Shown piece after piece: positions 50,821-59,038 of a stretch of 64,000 nucleotides of DNA. Origin of the DNA: an uncultured Clostridium sp. (GTDB lineage Bacteria; Bacillota; Clostridia; TANB77; CAG-508); contig USBY01000002.1 in the NCBI GenBank assembly GCA_900553015.1, positions 1 through 64,000 of the forward strand. The letters are read 5' to 3'. The translations under genes were made by a program, and so were the position numbers. The notes under the pieces are model-generated. The model did not search any database. It was not told where the DNA came from and saw only the letters and a program-made list of their open reading frames with translations. The stretch's first letter is position 1; every line of letters starts with the position of its first letter.

Positions 50821-53800
50821 CTAAATCTCTATTTCTTTGTTAAGCCATGTTGAATATATGTATACCTTATCAACTTTTCTATTTAATGATTCTTCTAAAG
50901 CTTTTTTATAAATTTCTAGTTGAATATTATATTTATCTTTTAAACTTTGTTCATTATTATTTTCTACATAATCTGTTTTATAATCTACTAAAACTAGTTC
51001 ATCATTATTAGTTATATAGTACAAATCTATAATACCTTGTACTAATATTTCATCTTCTGCATTGTTTTGGTATATTTCATTTGCTTTTAAATTTAGATAA
51101 AATGCTTTTTCCTGTTCTACTACTTTTGCAGTTTGCATTTCTCTCCATATATTTGATTTTAGAAAAGCTAGTATTTTATTATAATTTACGCTTTCAGCTT
51201 CTTTTGGTAAAATTATTTCCTTGTTTACTAGGTTCTTAACCATGTTTTTTAATTTTTCTAAATTGTACTCTTCTTTATAATTTAGTTTTTGTAAACATAA
51301 GTGCATTATTGTACCTTTTTCTGCTGGTGTTAGCTCTGTTTTTTCTATTAAGAAATTTGGCTTTTTCAAAGTTATTCCAATCTTTTCCTCAGTTTTATCC
51401 TTTGATAGTTCTTTAATTTTTGAAACAGAAAGTTCACTTGGCATTTCTGTAGAATCTTTATATTTATATTCCCATTCCAAAATATTCTTTATTTTTTCCA
51501 TATTTTCTTTTGATATTTTTTTATTTTCTATATCTTTTAATACGTCTTTTCTTTCTGGTTCACTTTCTACAGTTTGATTTAATATTTCAGCTTTACTTAC
51601 TACATTAAATTCAAATATGTCAGAGTTTTTTATCTTATTTTTTAAATAAACTAGCTCTATCCAATCCAAATATGATTTATAACTTTCTAGGATTTTAGGA
51701 TTTATTTTTGAATTATCTTCACTTTCATAAATTTGTAGTTCTTTTTCTTTACTCTCGATAGATTTTTGTAAGTCTTTTTCTATTCCTGTGATAATCAATT
51801 TTTCCTTAGCCCTTGTTAAAGCAACATATAGCACCCTCATTTCTTCGGAAATACTTTCTCTTTTACTTACCATCTTTATTGCTTCTTTTGCAAGTGTTGG
51901 ATATTCTATCTTTAATTCGCCATTTTCATAATTTGGTCCAAAGCCAATTTCTTGATGTATTAATATTTTTTCTCTTAAATCTTTTAAATTAAAGTTTTTT
52001 CCTGTACTACTTAAAAATACTACAGGGAATTCTAAACCTTTACTTTTATGAATACTCATAATTCTAATTACATTTTCGTTCTCACCAATTATTTTGGCTG
52101 CACCTAAATCATTGTTACGAAGCTTTAACTTATCTATAAAGTTTATAAAATTAAATACACCTTTAAATGATGCACTCTCATACTGCTTTGCTCTTTCAAA
52201 AAGCATTTTTAAGTTTGCTTGTCTTAACTTTCCATTTTGCATTAATCCAACATAATTATAATAACCTGTATCCATATAAATTTTCCAAATCAACTCATCT
52301 AATGCTAAAAACTCACTTTCTTCTCGCCAGTTATTTATAAGCTCTAAGAAAGAATCAATTTTGTTACGTAATTCTTCATTTACCTGAATTCTTGATTTTA
52401 CAACACTTTCATAAAAGTTTTCATATTTATCTGCTAATCTAATTTCTATTAAATCATTATCTGTAAATCCACCAATCATTGATCTCATAACTGTAACTAA
52501 TGGTATGTCTTGCATTGGATTATCTATTATTTTTAGGCATGACATAATTATTTGAATTTCTACTGAGTTTAAATATTCTGTAGATGTTTCACTATATACT
52601 GGCATACCTAGATCTGAAATTTCTTTTTCATATATCGGTGATAATTCTGTTGTTGATCTTAATAGCACAACTATATCTTTATATGTAACTTTTCTATAAC
52701 CTTCTTTTTTATCTAGCACATAATAATTACTGTTTACAAGCTCATTAATCTTTTGGGCTACATACCTTGCTTCTAAAATAGAGTTTTCAATTCTTTCTGT
52801 TTTTACATTATCTTCTTCATCTTCTTGTGAGTCTTTTGTAGTGTCTTCCAAATTAATTATATTTATTTCCGTTTTCCCTGCAAAATCTATATTTTCCAAT
52901 TGAGGCTTTTCATAATTTGCTCCTAAGTTTAAATATTCATCTTCATTATAATCAACATCACCTAAATCTTTGCTCATAATTTCTTGGAAGATAATATTAG
53001 TTGTATCTAGTATGTTTTTTCTACTTCTAAAATTTTTAAATAATTGTATTTTTAAATCATCAGCTTCTGTTTTTTCCTTTTTTAATTTATATGTTTTGTA
53101 TTTATTTAAAAATAGTTCTGGCATTGCTTGTCTAAATTTATATATACTTTGTTTTACATCTCCTACCATAAATATGTTGTTGCCTTTAGAAATTGAGGTT
53201 AATATGTATTCTTGAACCATATTACTATCTTGATATTCATCAATTGCAATTTCTTCGAACTTATCTTGGTATTTTTTTGCAATCTCTGAAGGTACATATT
53301 TTCCATCTTCGTCCTTAATTAATATTTTTAAGGCTAAATGTTCTATGTCATTAAAATCTATTATATTTCTTTCTAGTTTTGCCTTTTTATAATTTTCATT
53401 AAATTTTAAAATTATTGATTGTAGTAGATTTAGGACTTCATACATATCTTTTAAATCTGCTAGCACCTCAGCTGAAGTATATATAAAAATGCTATCTTTT
53501 AATTTCTTAAATTTTGCATTTATCATATCTCTTTTTTCTTTTACAAGTGCAGGTGTTTCTGAATTTATTTTTTTACTACTTGGCCATCTAACAAAAGAAA
53601 AATTCTTTGCAAGCTCGTATGATTTATCCCATGAATTTAAGTTTGCTAATAGACTTTCTAAGTTTTCTATGTCTAGTCTTATTGCTTGTGAAAATTTTTC
53701 TAATTCATTTTCTGCATCTAATTCTTTTTTTATTTTCGTTAAACCTAAAATATTTTCTTCAATACATTCTTTATAATTATTTAAAATAATTTTTCCCCAT

Positions 53801-54432
53801 ACTGTCTCTGCAAAATCAGTATTTTCGATATCTATATCAAATAATTTTACCTTTTCAGCTAGCCACTTTTCTGGGAATGGTGCACTTTGAATAAAATTAT
53901 ATATACTTTTTACTATATCTTTTAGAGGCTCATCATCTTTATAACTCGTATAAATTTCTAAAAGTTTTAAAAATCCTTCATCTTCTTTTAAATACAAATC
54001 TTCAAAAAGTTCATCTAATACCTCTTCTTTTAAAAGCTCTATTTCTGCTGTATCACCAATTCTAAAGTTTGGTGAAATATTTATTTCGTAAAAATTATTT
54101 CGTATTACATCTAAACAAAAAGAATGTATTGTACAAATATTTGATTTATTTAAAAGCGTAATTTGCTTTTGTAGACGTAAATTAGTTGGCTCCTCTTCTA
54201 TCTTCTTATAAATAGCATTTAATATTCTTTCTCTCATCTCACTTGCAGCAGCATTTGTAAAAGTCACAACCAATAATTTATCTATATCAATTTCTTCTTC
54301 AATTATTTTATTAATTATTCGCTCTACCAAAACAGCAGTCTTACCACTACCAGCTGCTGCAGCAACCAATATATTAGAACCCTTTTCATGTATAGCTTGA
54401 CTTTGCTCCTCTGTCCATTTAACTTCGCTCAT
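50821..54432 (-). CDS. addA: AddA subunit of the AddAB helicase-nuclease
   Basis: 1203 residues. The N-terminus has TEEQSQAIHEKGSNILVAAAAGSGKTAVLVERI (Walker A near residue 28, given in parts). SF1 motifs follow: FTNAAASEMRERI, EIAIDEYQDSN (motif II), MVGDVKQSIYKFR and RVLYVALTRAKEKLI. The C-terminal RecB-like nuclease has VLVDYKTDYV, with the catalytic Asp and Lys. It resects double-strand breaks with AddB. I chose the ATG at 54432 (GGAGATAAA upstream); the longer frame to 54528 is just a read-through of a repeat. addB is not adjacent, although the two are usually together. Confidence 0.93.
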   Translation of the reverse strand: MSEVKWTEEQSQAIHEKGSNILVAAAAGSGKTAVLVERIINKIIEEEIDIDKLLVVTFTNAAASEMRERILNAIYKKIEEEPTNLRLQKQITLLNKSNICTIHSFCLDVIRNNFYEINISPNFRIGDTAEIELLKEEVLDELFEDLYLKEDEGFLKLLEIYTSYKDDEPLKDIVKSIYNFIQSAPFPEKWLAEKVKLFDIDIENTDFAETVWGKIILNNYKECIEENILGLTKIKKELDAENELEKFSQAIRLDIENLESLLANLNSWDKSYELAKNFSFVRWPSSKKINSETPALVKEKRDMINAKFKKLKDSIFIYTSAEVLADLKDMYEVLNLLQSIILKFNENYKKAKLERNIIDFNDIEHLALKILIKDEDGKYVPSEIAKKYQDKFEEIAIDEYQDSNMVQEYILTSISKGNNIFMVGDVKQSIYKFRQAMPELFLNKYKTYKLKKEKTEADDLKIQLFKNFRSRKNILDTTNIIFQEIMSKDLGDVDYNEDEYLNLGANYEKPQLENIDFAGKTEINIINLEDTTKDSQEDEEDNVKTERIENSILEARYVAQKINELVNSNYYVLDKKEGYRKVTYKDIVVLLRSTTELSPIYEKEISDLGMPVYSETSTEYLNSVEIQIIMSCLKIIDNPMQDIPLVTVMRSMIGGFTDNDLIEIRLADKYENFYESVVKSRIQVNEELRNKIDSFLELINNWREESEFLALDELIWKIYMDTGYYNYVGLMQNGKLRQANLKMLFERAKQYESASFKGVFNFINFIDKLKLRNNDLGAAKIIGENENVIRIMSIHKSKGLEFPVVFLSSTGKNFNLKDLREKILIHQEIGFGPNYENGELKIEYPTLAKEAIKMVSKRESISEEMRVLYVALTRAKEKLIITGIEKDLQKSIESKEKELQIYESEDNSKINPKILESYKSYLDWIELVYLKNKIKNSDIFEFNVVSKAEILNQTVESEPERKDVLKDIENKKISKENMEKIKNILEWEYKYKDSTEMPSELSVSKIKELSKDKTEEKIGITLKKPNFLIEKTELTPAEKGTIMHLCLQKLNYKEEYNLEKLKNMVKNLVNKEIILPKEAESVNYNKILAFLKSNIWREMQTAKVVEQEKAFYLNLKANEIYQNNAEDEILVQGIIDLYYITNNDELVLVDYKTDYVENNNEQSLKDKYNIQLEIYKKALEESLNRKVDKVYIYSTWLNKEIEI

Positions 54433-54435
54433 TTT

Positions 54436-54541
54436 ATCTCCTTCGGGATTTAGAAACATCGGGATTTTAGGACATTCCTCGGGATTTGGGGACGGTCCTT
54501 TTTTCCCTCTTCGGGGATTTGAAGACATTTCTCTTTTCCCT
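54436..54541. repeat. Dispersed GTCCCC repeat, copy 6, in four degenerate units
   Basis: Four related units follow one another: TCGGGATTTAGAAACA (54444-54459), TCGGGATTTTAGGACATTCC (54459-54478), TCGGGATTTGGGGACGGTCC (54479-54498, with TTTTTTCCC after it) and TCGGGGATTTGAAGACATTT (54511-54530). It is in reverse orientation to the other copies and lies between pepF and addA, where it creates an artificial extension of the addA frame. Confidence 0.7.
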
Positions 54542-56306
54542 ATATTAATTCTTCTAATTTTTCTATATCGTTTTTGTAAAATTTAAGTGCATTTTCATAT
54601 GTTCTGCTATCTTCTAAATCTATTCCTACTGTTTTTAAAATATCTAATGATTTTTTACTTCCTCCCATTTTTAGCATATTAATATATTTTTCTACTAAGC
54701 CTTCTTCTCCTGATAAAATTCTACTTGCTATGTCTATTGCACAAGATATACCTGTTGCATATTTATATACATAAAAACATCTAAAGAAATGATTTACTCT
54801 AGTCCAATTGTATTTGTTATATTCGTCTATAACTAGGTCTTCACCATAATACTTTCTGCATAAATCAACATATATATTTCCTAGTTTTTCTGCATTTAAT
54901 ATTTCTCCATTTTCTATTCTTGAGTGTACTTCTTGTTCAAATTCTGCAAACATAGCTTGTGTAAATAATGTACTTTTTACAGTTTCTATTCTGTCATATA
55001 ATAGTGCTATTTTTTCTTGTTTATCTGTTGAATTATCTAGTCTATATTGTGCAAGTAAAATTTCATTTACTGTTGAGGCTATCTCTGCTAATAAAAGAGT
55101 ATAGCTATGTTCTAACACATTTTGATTTTTGTCAGAATAGTATGAATGCATTGCATGTCCAAACTCATGGGCAATTGATGAAACATCAAAACTAGTACCT
55201 GTATAATTTAAAAGTACATATGGATGAACTCCGTATACTGGCATATTATATGCTCCTCCTCTTTTGTTTGGAGATTGGTATGCATCCATCCAATTTGAAT
55301 TAAACGCTTCTTTTAATTTGTTTACATATTCTGTTCCTAGTGGTGCTAGTGCCTTTAGCACTAGTTCTTCTGCATCTTCTATATCCATTGTAGTATCTTG
55401 CCCATTAAATGGATTTATGCTCATGTCATACATATGAATATCTGGTAAGTTTAAAAGTTTCTTCTTTAACGATGTATATTCATGATTTATTCCTATATGT
55501 TCATTAATTGTTTTTAATAAAGTTTCATAAACTTTTACTGTTGCCTCGTCATCTACTACTGCTTTTTCTAATGAGCTTTTATAATTTCTTAATTTAGCGA
55601 TCTTTGTATCTTGTTTTACTGTATTTAAATATAGTTCTGTTATTGTATTTATGTATTTACCATATTCTGATACTAATGTTATAGCTCCCTTTCTTCTTAC
55701 TTCTCTATCTTTATTTTCTAATAATTTAGAATATTCAGCTTCATTTACTTCTAGTTCATTTCCGTTTGAATCTTTAATAGATGGAAATTTAATTTCTGCA
55801 TTTGTTAATACACTATATGCATTTTCACATCCATTAAATGTATCAGAAAATTTTGATAACACTTCTTCTATTTCTTTACTTAATATATGTTTTTTGTTTT
55901 CTAAAATTTCATTTATTCTTCTTGAATATCTTTGTAAGCTTTTATCTTCTTTCATATATTTTTCTAATGTAGCTGTGTCCATATCTGTAAGCTCTGGTAC
56001 CATAAAAGCAGTATTCTCATCTATTTTATTGTCTAATTCTTCTGCTTCTTTAAATAGCTCTACAGCTTCTTGATTTGTCATATTTTTATGATATTGTAAC
56101 ATTCCATATGCATATATTTTGCAATCCATCTCTACTATTTCTTCAAAAATTTTATAGCATTTATATATATTTTCTGATGAATCTTTTAATTTTCCTTTAT
56201 ATTGAACGATTTCTTCTAGTTTTTCTTTTACCTTTTTAATATCTTCTTTATAATCTTCCTTTGTTTTATAAATATCTGTGAATTTCCATTCAAATTTGTT
56301 TTCCAT
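54540..56306 (-). CDS. pepF: Oligoendopeptidase F (M3B zinc peptidase)
   Basis: 588 residues. The zinc site SSIAHEFGHAMHSYYS (H-E-F-G-H near residue 375) is complete and the downstream Glu ligand lies in LLAEIASTVNEIL. It hydrolyses short peptides in the cytoplasm. The ATG at 56306 follows AGGAGG, so the longer frame to 56357 is not used. The gene stands alone on the minus strand, with a dispersed repeat after it. Confidence 0.93.
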   Translation of the reverse strand: MENKFEWKFTDIYKTKEDYKEDIKKVKEKLEEIVQYKGKLKDSSENIYKCYKIFEEIVEMDCKIYAYGMLQYHKNMTNQEAVELFKEAEELDNKIDENTAFMVPELTDMDTATLEKYMKEDKSLQRYSRRINEILENKKHILSKEIEEVLSKFSDTFNGCENAYSVLTNAEIKFPSIKDSNGNELEVNEAEYSKLLENKDREVRRKGAITLVSEYGKYINTITELYLNTVKQDTKIAKLRNYKSSLEKAVVDDEATVKVYETLLKTINEHIGINHEYTSLKKKLLNLPDIHMYDMSINPFNGQDTTMDIEDAEELVLKALAPLGTEYVNKLKEAFNSNWMDAYQSPNKRGGAYNMPVYGVHPYVLLNYTGTSFDVSSIAHEFGHAMHSYYSDKNQNVLEHSYTLLLAEIASTVNEILLAQYRLDNSTDKQEKIALLYDRIETVKSTLFTQAMFAEFEQEVHSRIENGEILNAEKLGNIYVDLCRKYYGEDLVIDEYNKYNWTRVNHFFRCFYVYKYATGISCAIDIASRILSGEEGLVEKYINMLKMGGSKKSLDILKTVGIDLEDSRTYENALKFYKNDIEKLEELI

Positions 56307-56376
56307 AATATCCTCCTTTGTTTGGATTATTATATCAGTATGTATTTTTAAAATCAATGCACTTCGATTTAAAACA

Positions 56377-56416
56377 ACAAAGAAGCCTATAGCATTCTGC
56401 TAAAAAGCTTCTTTGT
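56377..56416 (-). terminator. Terminator of the 56457 cassette
   Basis: Stem ACAAAGAAGC / GCTTCTTTGT (10 bp perfect) with a 20-nt loop and TGTTTT beyond it on the minus strand. Confidence 0.7.
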
Positions 56417-56456
56417 CTAAAATATTGTCAGTGTACACTGGCTTTTGGACGATTTA

Positions 56457-56873
56457 TTAGTTACAATTGGTGTACTTTGAATACACATTTTTTTGGATAG
56501 ACATCTTTTTTGTGTCTATTAACCATTCCACATTGCGTGGAATAGGATTTTGCGGTCCAGGGAAAATTCCCTCAAAGAAACCAGATACCCTTGTAATCCT
56601 AATGATTGGCCTACTCCAAGGAAATTTTTTCTTTAATAGTTCCTTGTATAGATCTGGTTTTTGAATAACCATAAGTATCTTGCTGTATACCCGTTCGTAT
56701 ACAATTTTCGGTTCTTCCTTTAATCTCTTTTCCCAATAGTCTGGTTCCTCTCTGTCTGTAATGGCATTATCTCTTAAAAATTCCAAATGTTTTGAACATT
56801 CTTGCCCAACCATTTTTGAAAATTCATCTGCCACTTCTTCGAATGAAGTTCCTACAAATTTCCGCACTTGCAT
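56457..56873 (-). CDS. Orphan protein, single-gene cassette
   Basis: 138 residues, soluble and unrecognised. The first half is helical and acidic (VADEFSKMVGQECSKHLEFL), and the second half has strands and an RVSGFFEGIFPGPQNP stretch. The ATG follows CGGAGG. It has its own promoter (56915-56943) and terminator (56377-56416), and is richer in G+C than the pepF gene beside it. No function can be given. Confidence 0.65.
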   Translation of the reverse strand: MQVRKFVGTSFEEVADEFSKMVGQECSKHLEFLRDNAITDREEPDYWEKRLKEEPKIVYERVYSKILMVIQKPDLYKELLKKKFPWSRPIIRITRVSGFFEGIFPGPQNPIPRNVEWLIDTKKMSIQKNVYSKYTNCN

Positions 56874-56914
56874 AATAACATCCTCCGTTTATATCAAAAA
56901 ATTAATCAAATCAT

Positions 56915-56943
56915 ATTATAACAAGTTTATGTGAATTTGTCTA
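56915..56943 (-). promoter_or_regulatory. Promoter of the 56457 cassette
   Basis: Minus strand: TAGACA (56938-56943), 17-bp spacer, TATAAT (56915-56920) with an extended TG. Confidence 0.75.
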
Positions 56944-57019
56944 TTAAATTTTTATAATTCATTCTCATAATCAAAAGCTCTTGAATGACCAATATATATT
57001 TTCATCTAGTCCTTCAAAA

Positions 57020-57466
57020 TTACTTTAGTAATCCTTTTTTATAATCATCATGAGTTCTTACAACATGTTCAAACATTTTAACATCCATAAATTCTACTTC
57101 ACATGGAAACTTCTGATATTTCATTCTAATATGTAATGCTTTATAATTTGGATCTTCTGGATGGCCATCTTCTAAATAATTTTTTATTTCTACAATTTCA
57201 AAGTTGGAATTATTTACTATATAATCTTTTAACTTTTTATAATATTTTAAATTATGAAAAATATATCTTATACCAATAAGATCATATACATTATATATGT
57301 TATCTCCGACTTTTTTCATTTTACCCATAATGCTACCATTTGATTTTATTCTATACTGGATAGAATCTAAATCATTTAGTATGTCCAAATTAATACCTTC
57401 ATTTATTAATCTCATAATTTCCAAAACTTTATTAGTTGCTTCTTTTCTTATTTCATTAAATTCCAT
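57020..57466 (-). CDS. RelA/SpoT-like nucleotide pyrophosphokinase domain (small alarmone synthetase-like)
   Basis: 148 residues, a lone synthetase-type domain. Visible active-site pieces are YRIKSNGSIMGK (Arg39, Lys41, Ser45, Lys49), DLIGIR (Asp62, Gly65, Arg67), NYKALHIRM (Tyr108, His112) and CEVEFMDVKMFEH (Glu123, Glu125, His134). It lacks the helices that flank normal small alarmone synthetases and has no hydrolase or regulatory domain. The Glu-x-Glu in place of Glu-x-Gln suggests a divergent substrate. It could make (p)ppGpp-like nucleotides or be a toxSAS-type toxin. It lies 20 bp downstream of a metallophosphoesterase gene. Confidence 0.75.
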   Translation of the reverse strand: MEFNEIRKEATNKVLEIMRLINEGINLDILNDLDSIQYRIKSNGSIMGKMKKVGDNIYNVYDLIGIRYIFHNLKYYKKLKDYIVNNSNFEIVEIKNYLEDGHPEDPNYKALHIRMKYQKFPCEVEFMDVKMFEHVVRTHDDYKKGLLK

Positions 57467-57486
57467 ATTATCTACCTTAATTAAAA

Positions 57487-58263
57487 CTATTTATTTTTCC
57501 CTCTATATTTCGCTTTAGTTAATTCCAACTCATATTTTTCTAACCCTGGTGAATTACTTTTTTTAGCCAATTCAATCTCCTTATTTATATCATATGGTAC
57601 TCTTACAAATTGAATTGATAAAGCCTTTTTCTCTTTAGCTCCTACTTCACCTTCAATAATACAATAATGTGCTTGCGTAATTTCTTCCATATCGACAGTA
57701 TCATCATTTGGAATAGAAATTTCTAATGCATTTCCTACACTTCCTATATTTATTATTGTTTTATTTACAAGCTTTTGTAAATACTGTTTGTGGATATCAG
57801 CATAAATCACAATATCTGGAATCTTTGCTTCATCTTCGAATAATTTCATTTTTTCATCTATGTTTGAGATGTCAAATATTCTATAATCCAAATCATTTTT
57901 AGTTGCATGAAACATTCTTACAAGACTTCCGCTTATGTATAAATCCTTATACATAGGCAAATTCCTTAAATATTCTATTCTTTCTTTACCTAAAATATTA
58001 TTATACCATTTTCTATGATATAAATGGTTTTCAGTCGGATTATTATAATTAGGATTTACTGCATAGTTGTCACAATTTCCTTTTATAACTACTTCGCATT
58101 TGCTTCTTATTAAATCCAATGTTTCGCATGGTGATGAACCTTTAAGTACTATATCTCCTAAGCAAAATATTCTTGTTATTCGTCTGCTTTCTATATCTTC
58201 TAATACCGCCTTTAATGCTACTATATTTGAATGTATATCTGATATTAATGCAATTTTTTCCAT
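57487..58263 (-). CDS. Calcineurin-like metallophosphoesterase (YfcE/MPE type)
   Basis: 258 residues. The metal-binding motifs are complete: LISDIHSNIVAL (Asp9, His11), CLGDIVLKGSS, VIKGNCDNY (Asn/Asp) and a late YADIHKQYLQK with GSVGNALE. These are typical of YfcE-like phosphodiesterases that often act on nucleotides or cyclic nucleotides. It is the likely partner of the alarmone-synthetase-like gene just downstream (20 bp) and 11 bp from the methyltransferase upstream, so all three may form one transcript. A phosphatase next to a nucleotide pyrophosphokinase suggests a make-and-degrade pair; this is inference. Confidence 0.82.
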   Translation of the reverse strand: MEKIALISDIHSNIVALKAVLEDIESRRITRIFCLGDIVLKGSSPCETLDLIRSKCEVVIKGNCDNYAVNPNYNNPTENHLYHRKWYNNILGKERIEYLRNLPMYKDLYISGSLVRMFHATKNDLDYRIFDISNIDEKMKLFEDEAKIPDIVIYADIHKQYLQKLVNKTIINIGSVGNALEISIPNDDTVDMEEITQAHYCIIEGEVGAKEKKALSIQFVRVPYDINKEIELAKKSNSPGLEKYELELTKAKYRGKNK

Positions 58264-58274
58264 ATTACACCTCT

Positions 58275-59021
58275 TTATTTTTTAGCAATAATTATTAACG
58301 TAGTTGGAGCACTGTCTATTTTTCGTTTATCCCAAAAATTACTTTTATAGCTTCCAATATGATTTTCTTGAATTGGTTTATCTTCTATCATTTTTTCGAT
58401 TGTCAATCCTGATTTAATCATTGCATTTATAATTGTAGAAATTTTAAAATTATATTGTACCATAGGAATTTTGTCTTCGCCTTTTGTTATATTAGCAAGA
58501 GCTTCATCATTATATGATTTTCTTATTACAACTTTATCTTCATCCATCCCTAAACAGTTAAAGAATGGATGTGTCCAACAAAACACAAATTTTCCATCTT
58601 TCTTTAAGTATCTTGAAACAAGAGATAATGTTTTTTCTAAACTTGATGAATAACCTATACTATATAAAGATAAACAATAATCAAAATAATCTTCTGGAAT
58701 TCCCGGATTATCTTCCATTGCTGAAATGAAAAATTTTCCACTTGGCACATTATTTTTTGCGTATTTTAGTTGTTCTTCTGATATATCTATTCCCCAAACT
58801 TCACTTGCACCTTTAGTTTGTAAATATTTTAAGCTTTCGCCTTTAGCACAACCTAACTCTAAAACTTTTTTATTTTTTACATCTTTAAATATATTAAAAT
58901 ATTCTTCATTTCTCATAAATGGTCCATATTCTGGCAATGATGTATTAGAGAAATTCTTTCCACTTCTTACTAGTTCATTCCAACCATTTTTATTTATTTC
59001 TATTATTTCTTTTTCGTCCAT
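58275..59021 (-). CDS. Class I SAM-dependent methyltransferase
   Basis: 248 residues. The SAM motif VLELGCAKGESLKYLQTKG (near residue 54) is followed by EVWGIDISEEQL, DYCLSLYSIGYSSSLE and the conserved strands of the methyltransferase-11 type. The substrate is unknown. It is 17 bp downstream of the giant nucleotidyltransferase-domain gene and 11 bp upstream of the metallophosphoesterase, so it is part of the minus-strand unit 63253 to 57020. Confidence 0.85.
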   Translation of the reverse strand: MDEKEIIEINKNGWNELVRSGKNFSNTSLPEYGPFMRNEEYFNIFKDVKNKKVLELGCAKGESLKYLQTKGASEVWGIDISEEQLKYAKNNVPSGKFFISAMEDNPGIPEDYFDYCLSLYSIGYSSSLEKTLSLVSRYLKKDGKFVFCWTHPFFNCLGMDEDKVVIRKSYNDEALANITKGEDKIPMVQYNFKISTIINAMIKSGLTIEKMIEDKPIQENHIGSYKSNFWDKRKIDSAPTTLIIIAKK

Positions 59022-59038
59022 ATTTATCTCCTTATTTA

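Noticed and set aside
54433..54528. N-terminal extension of the addA frame by 32 residues
   Set aside because: It runs through a degenerate dispersed repeat, is full of Pro/Gly/Lys and lacks a ribosome site, while GGAGATAAA precedes the ATG at 54432.
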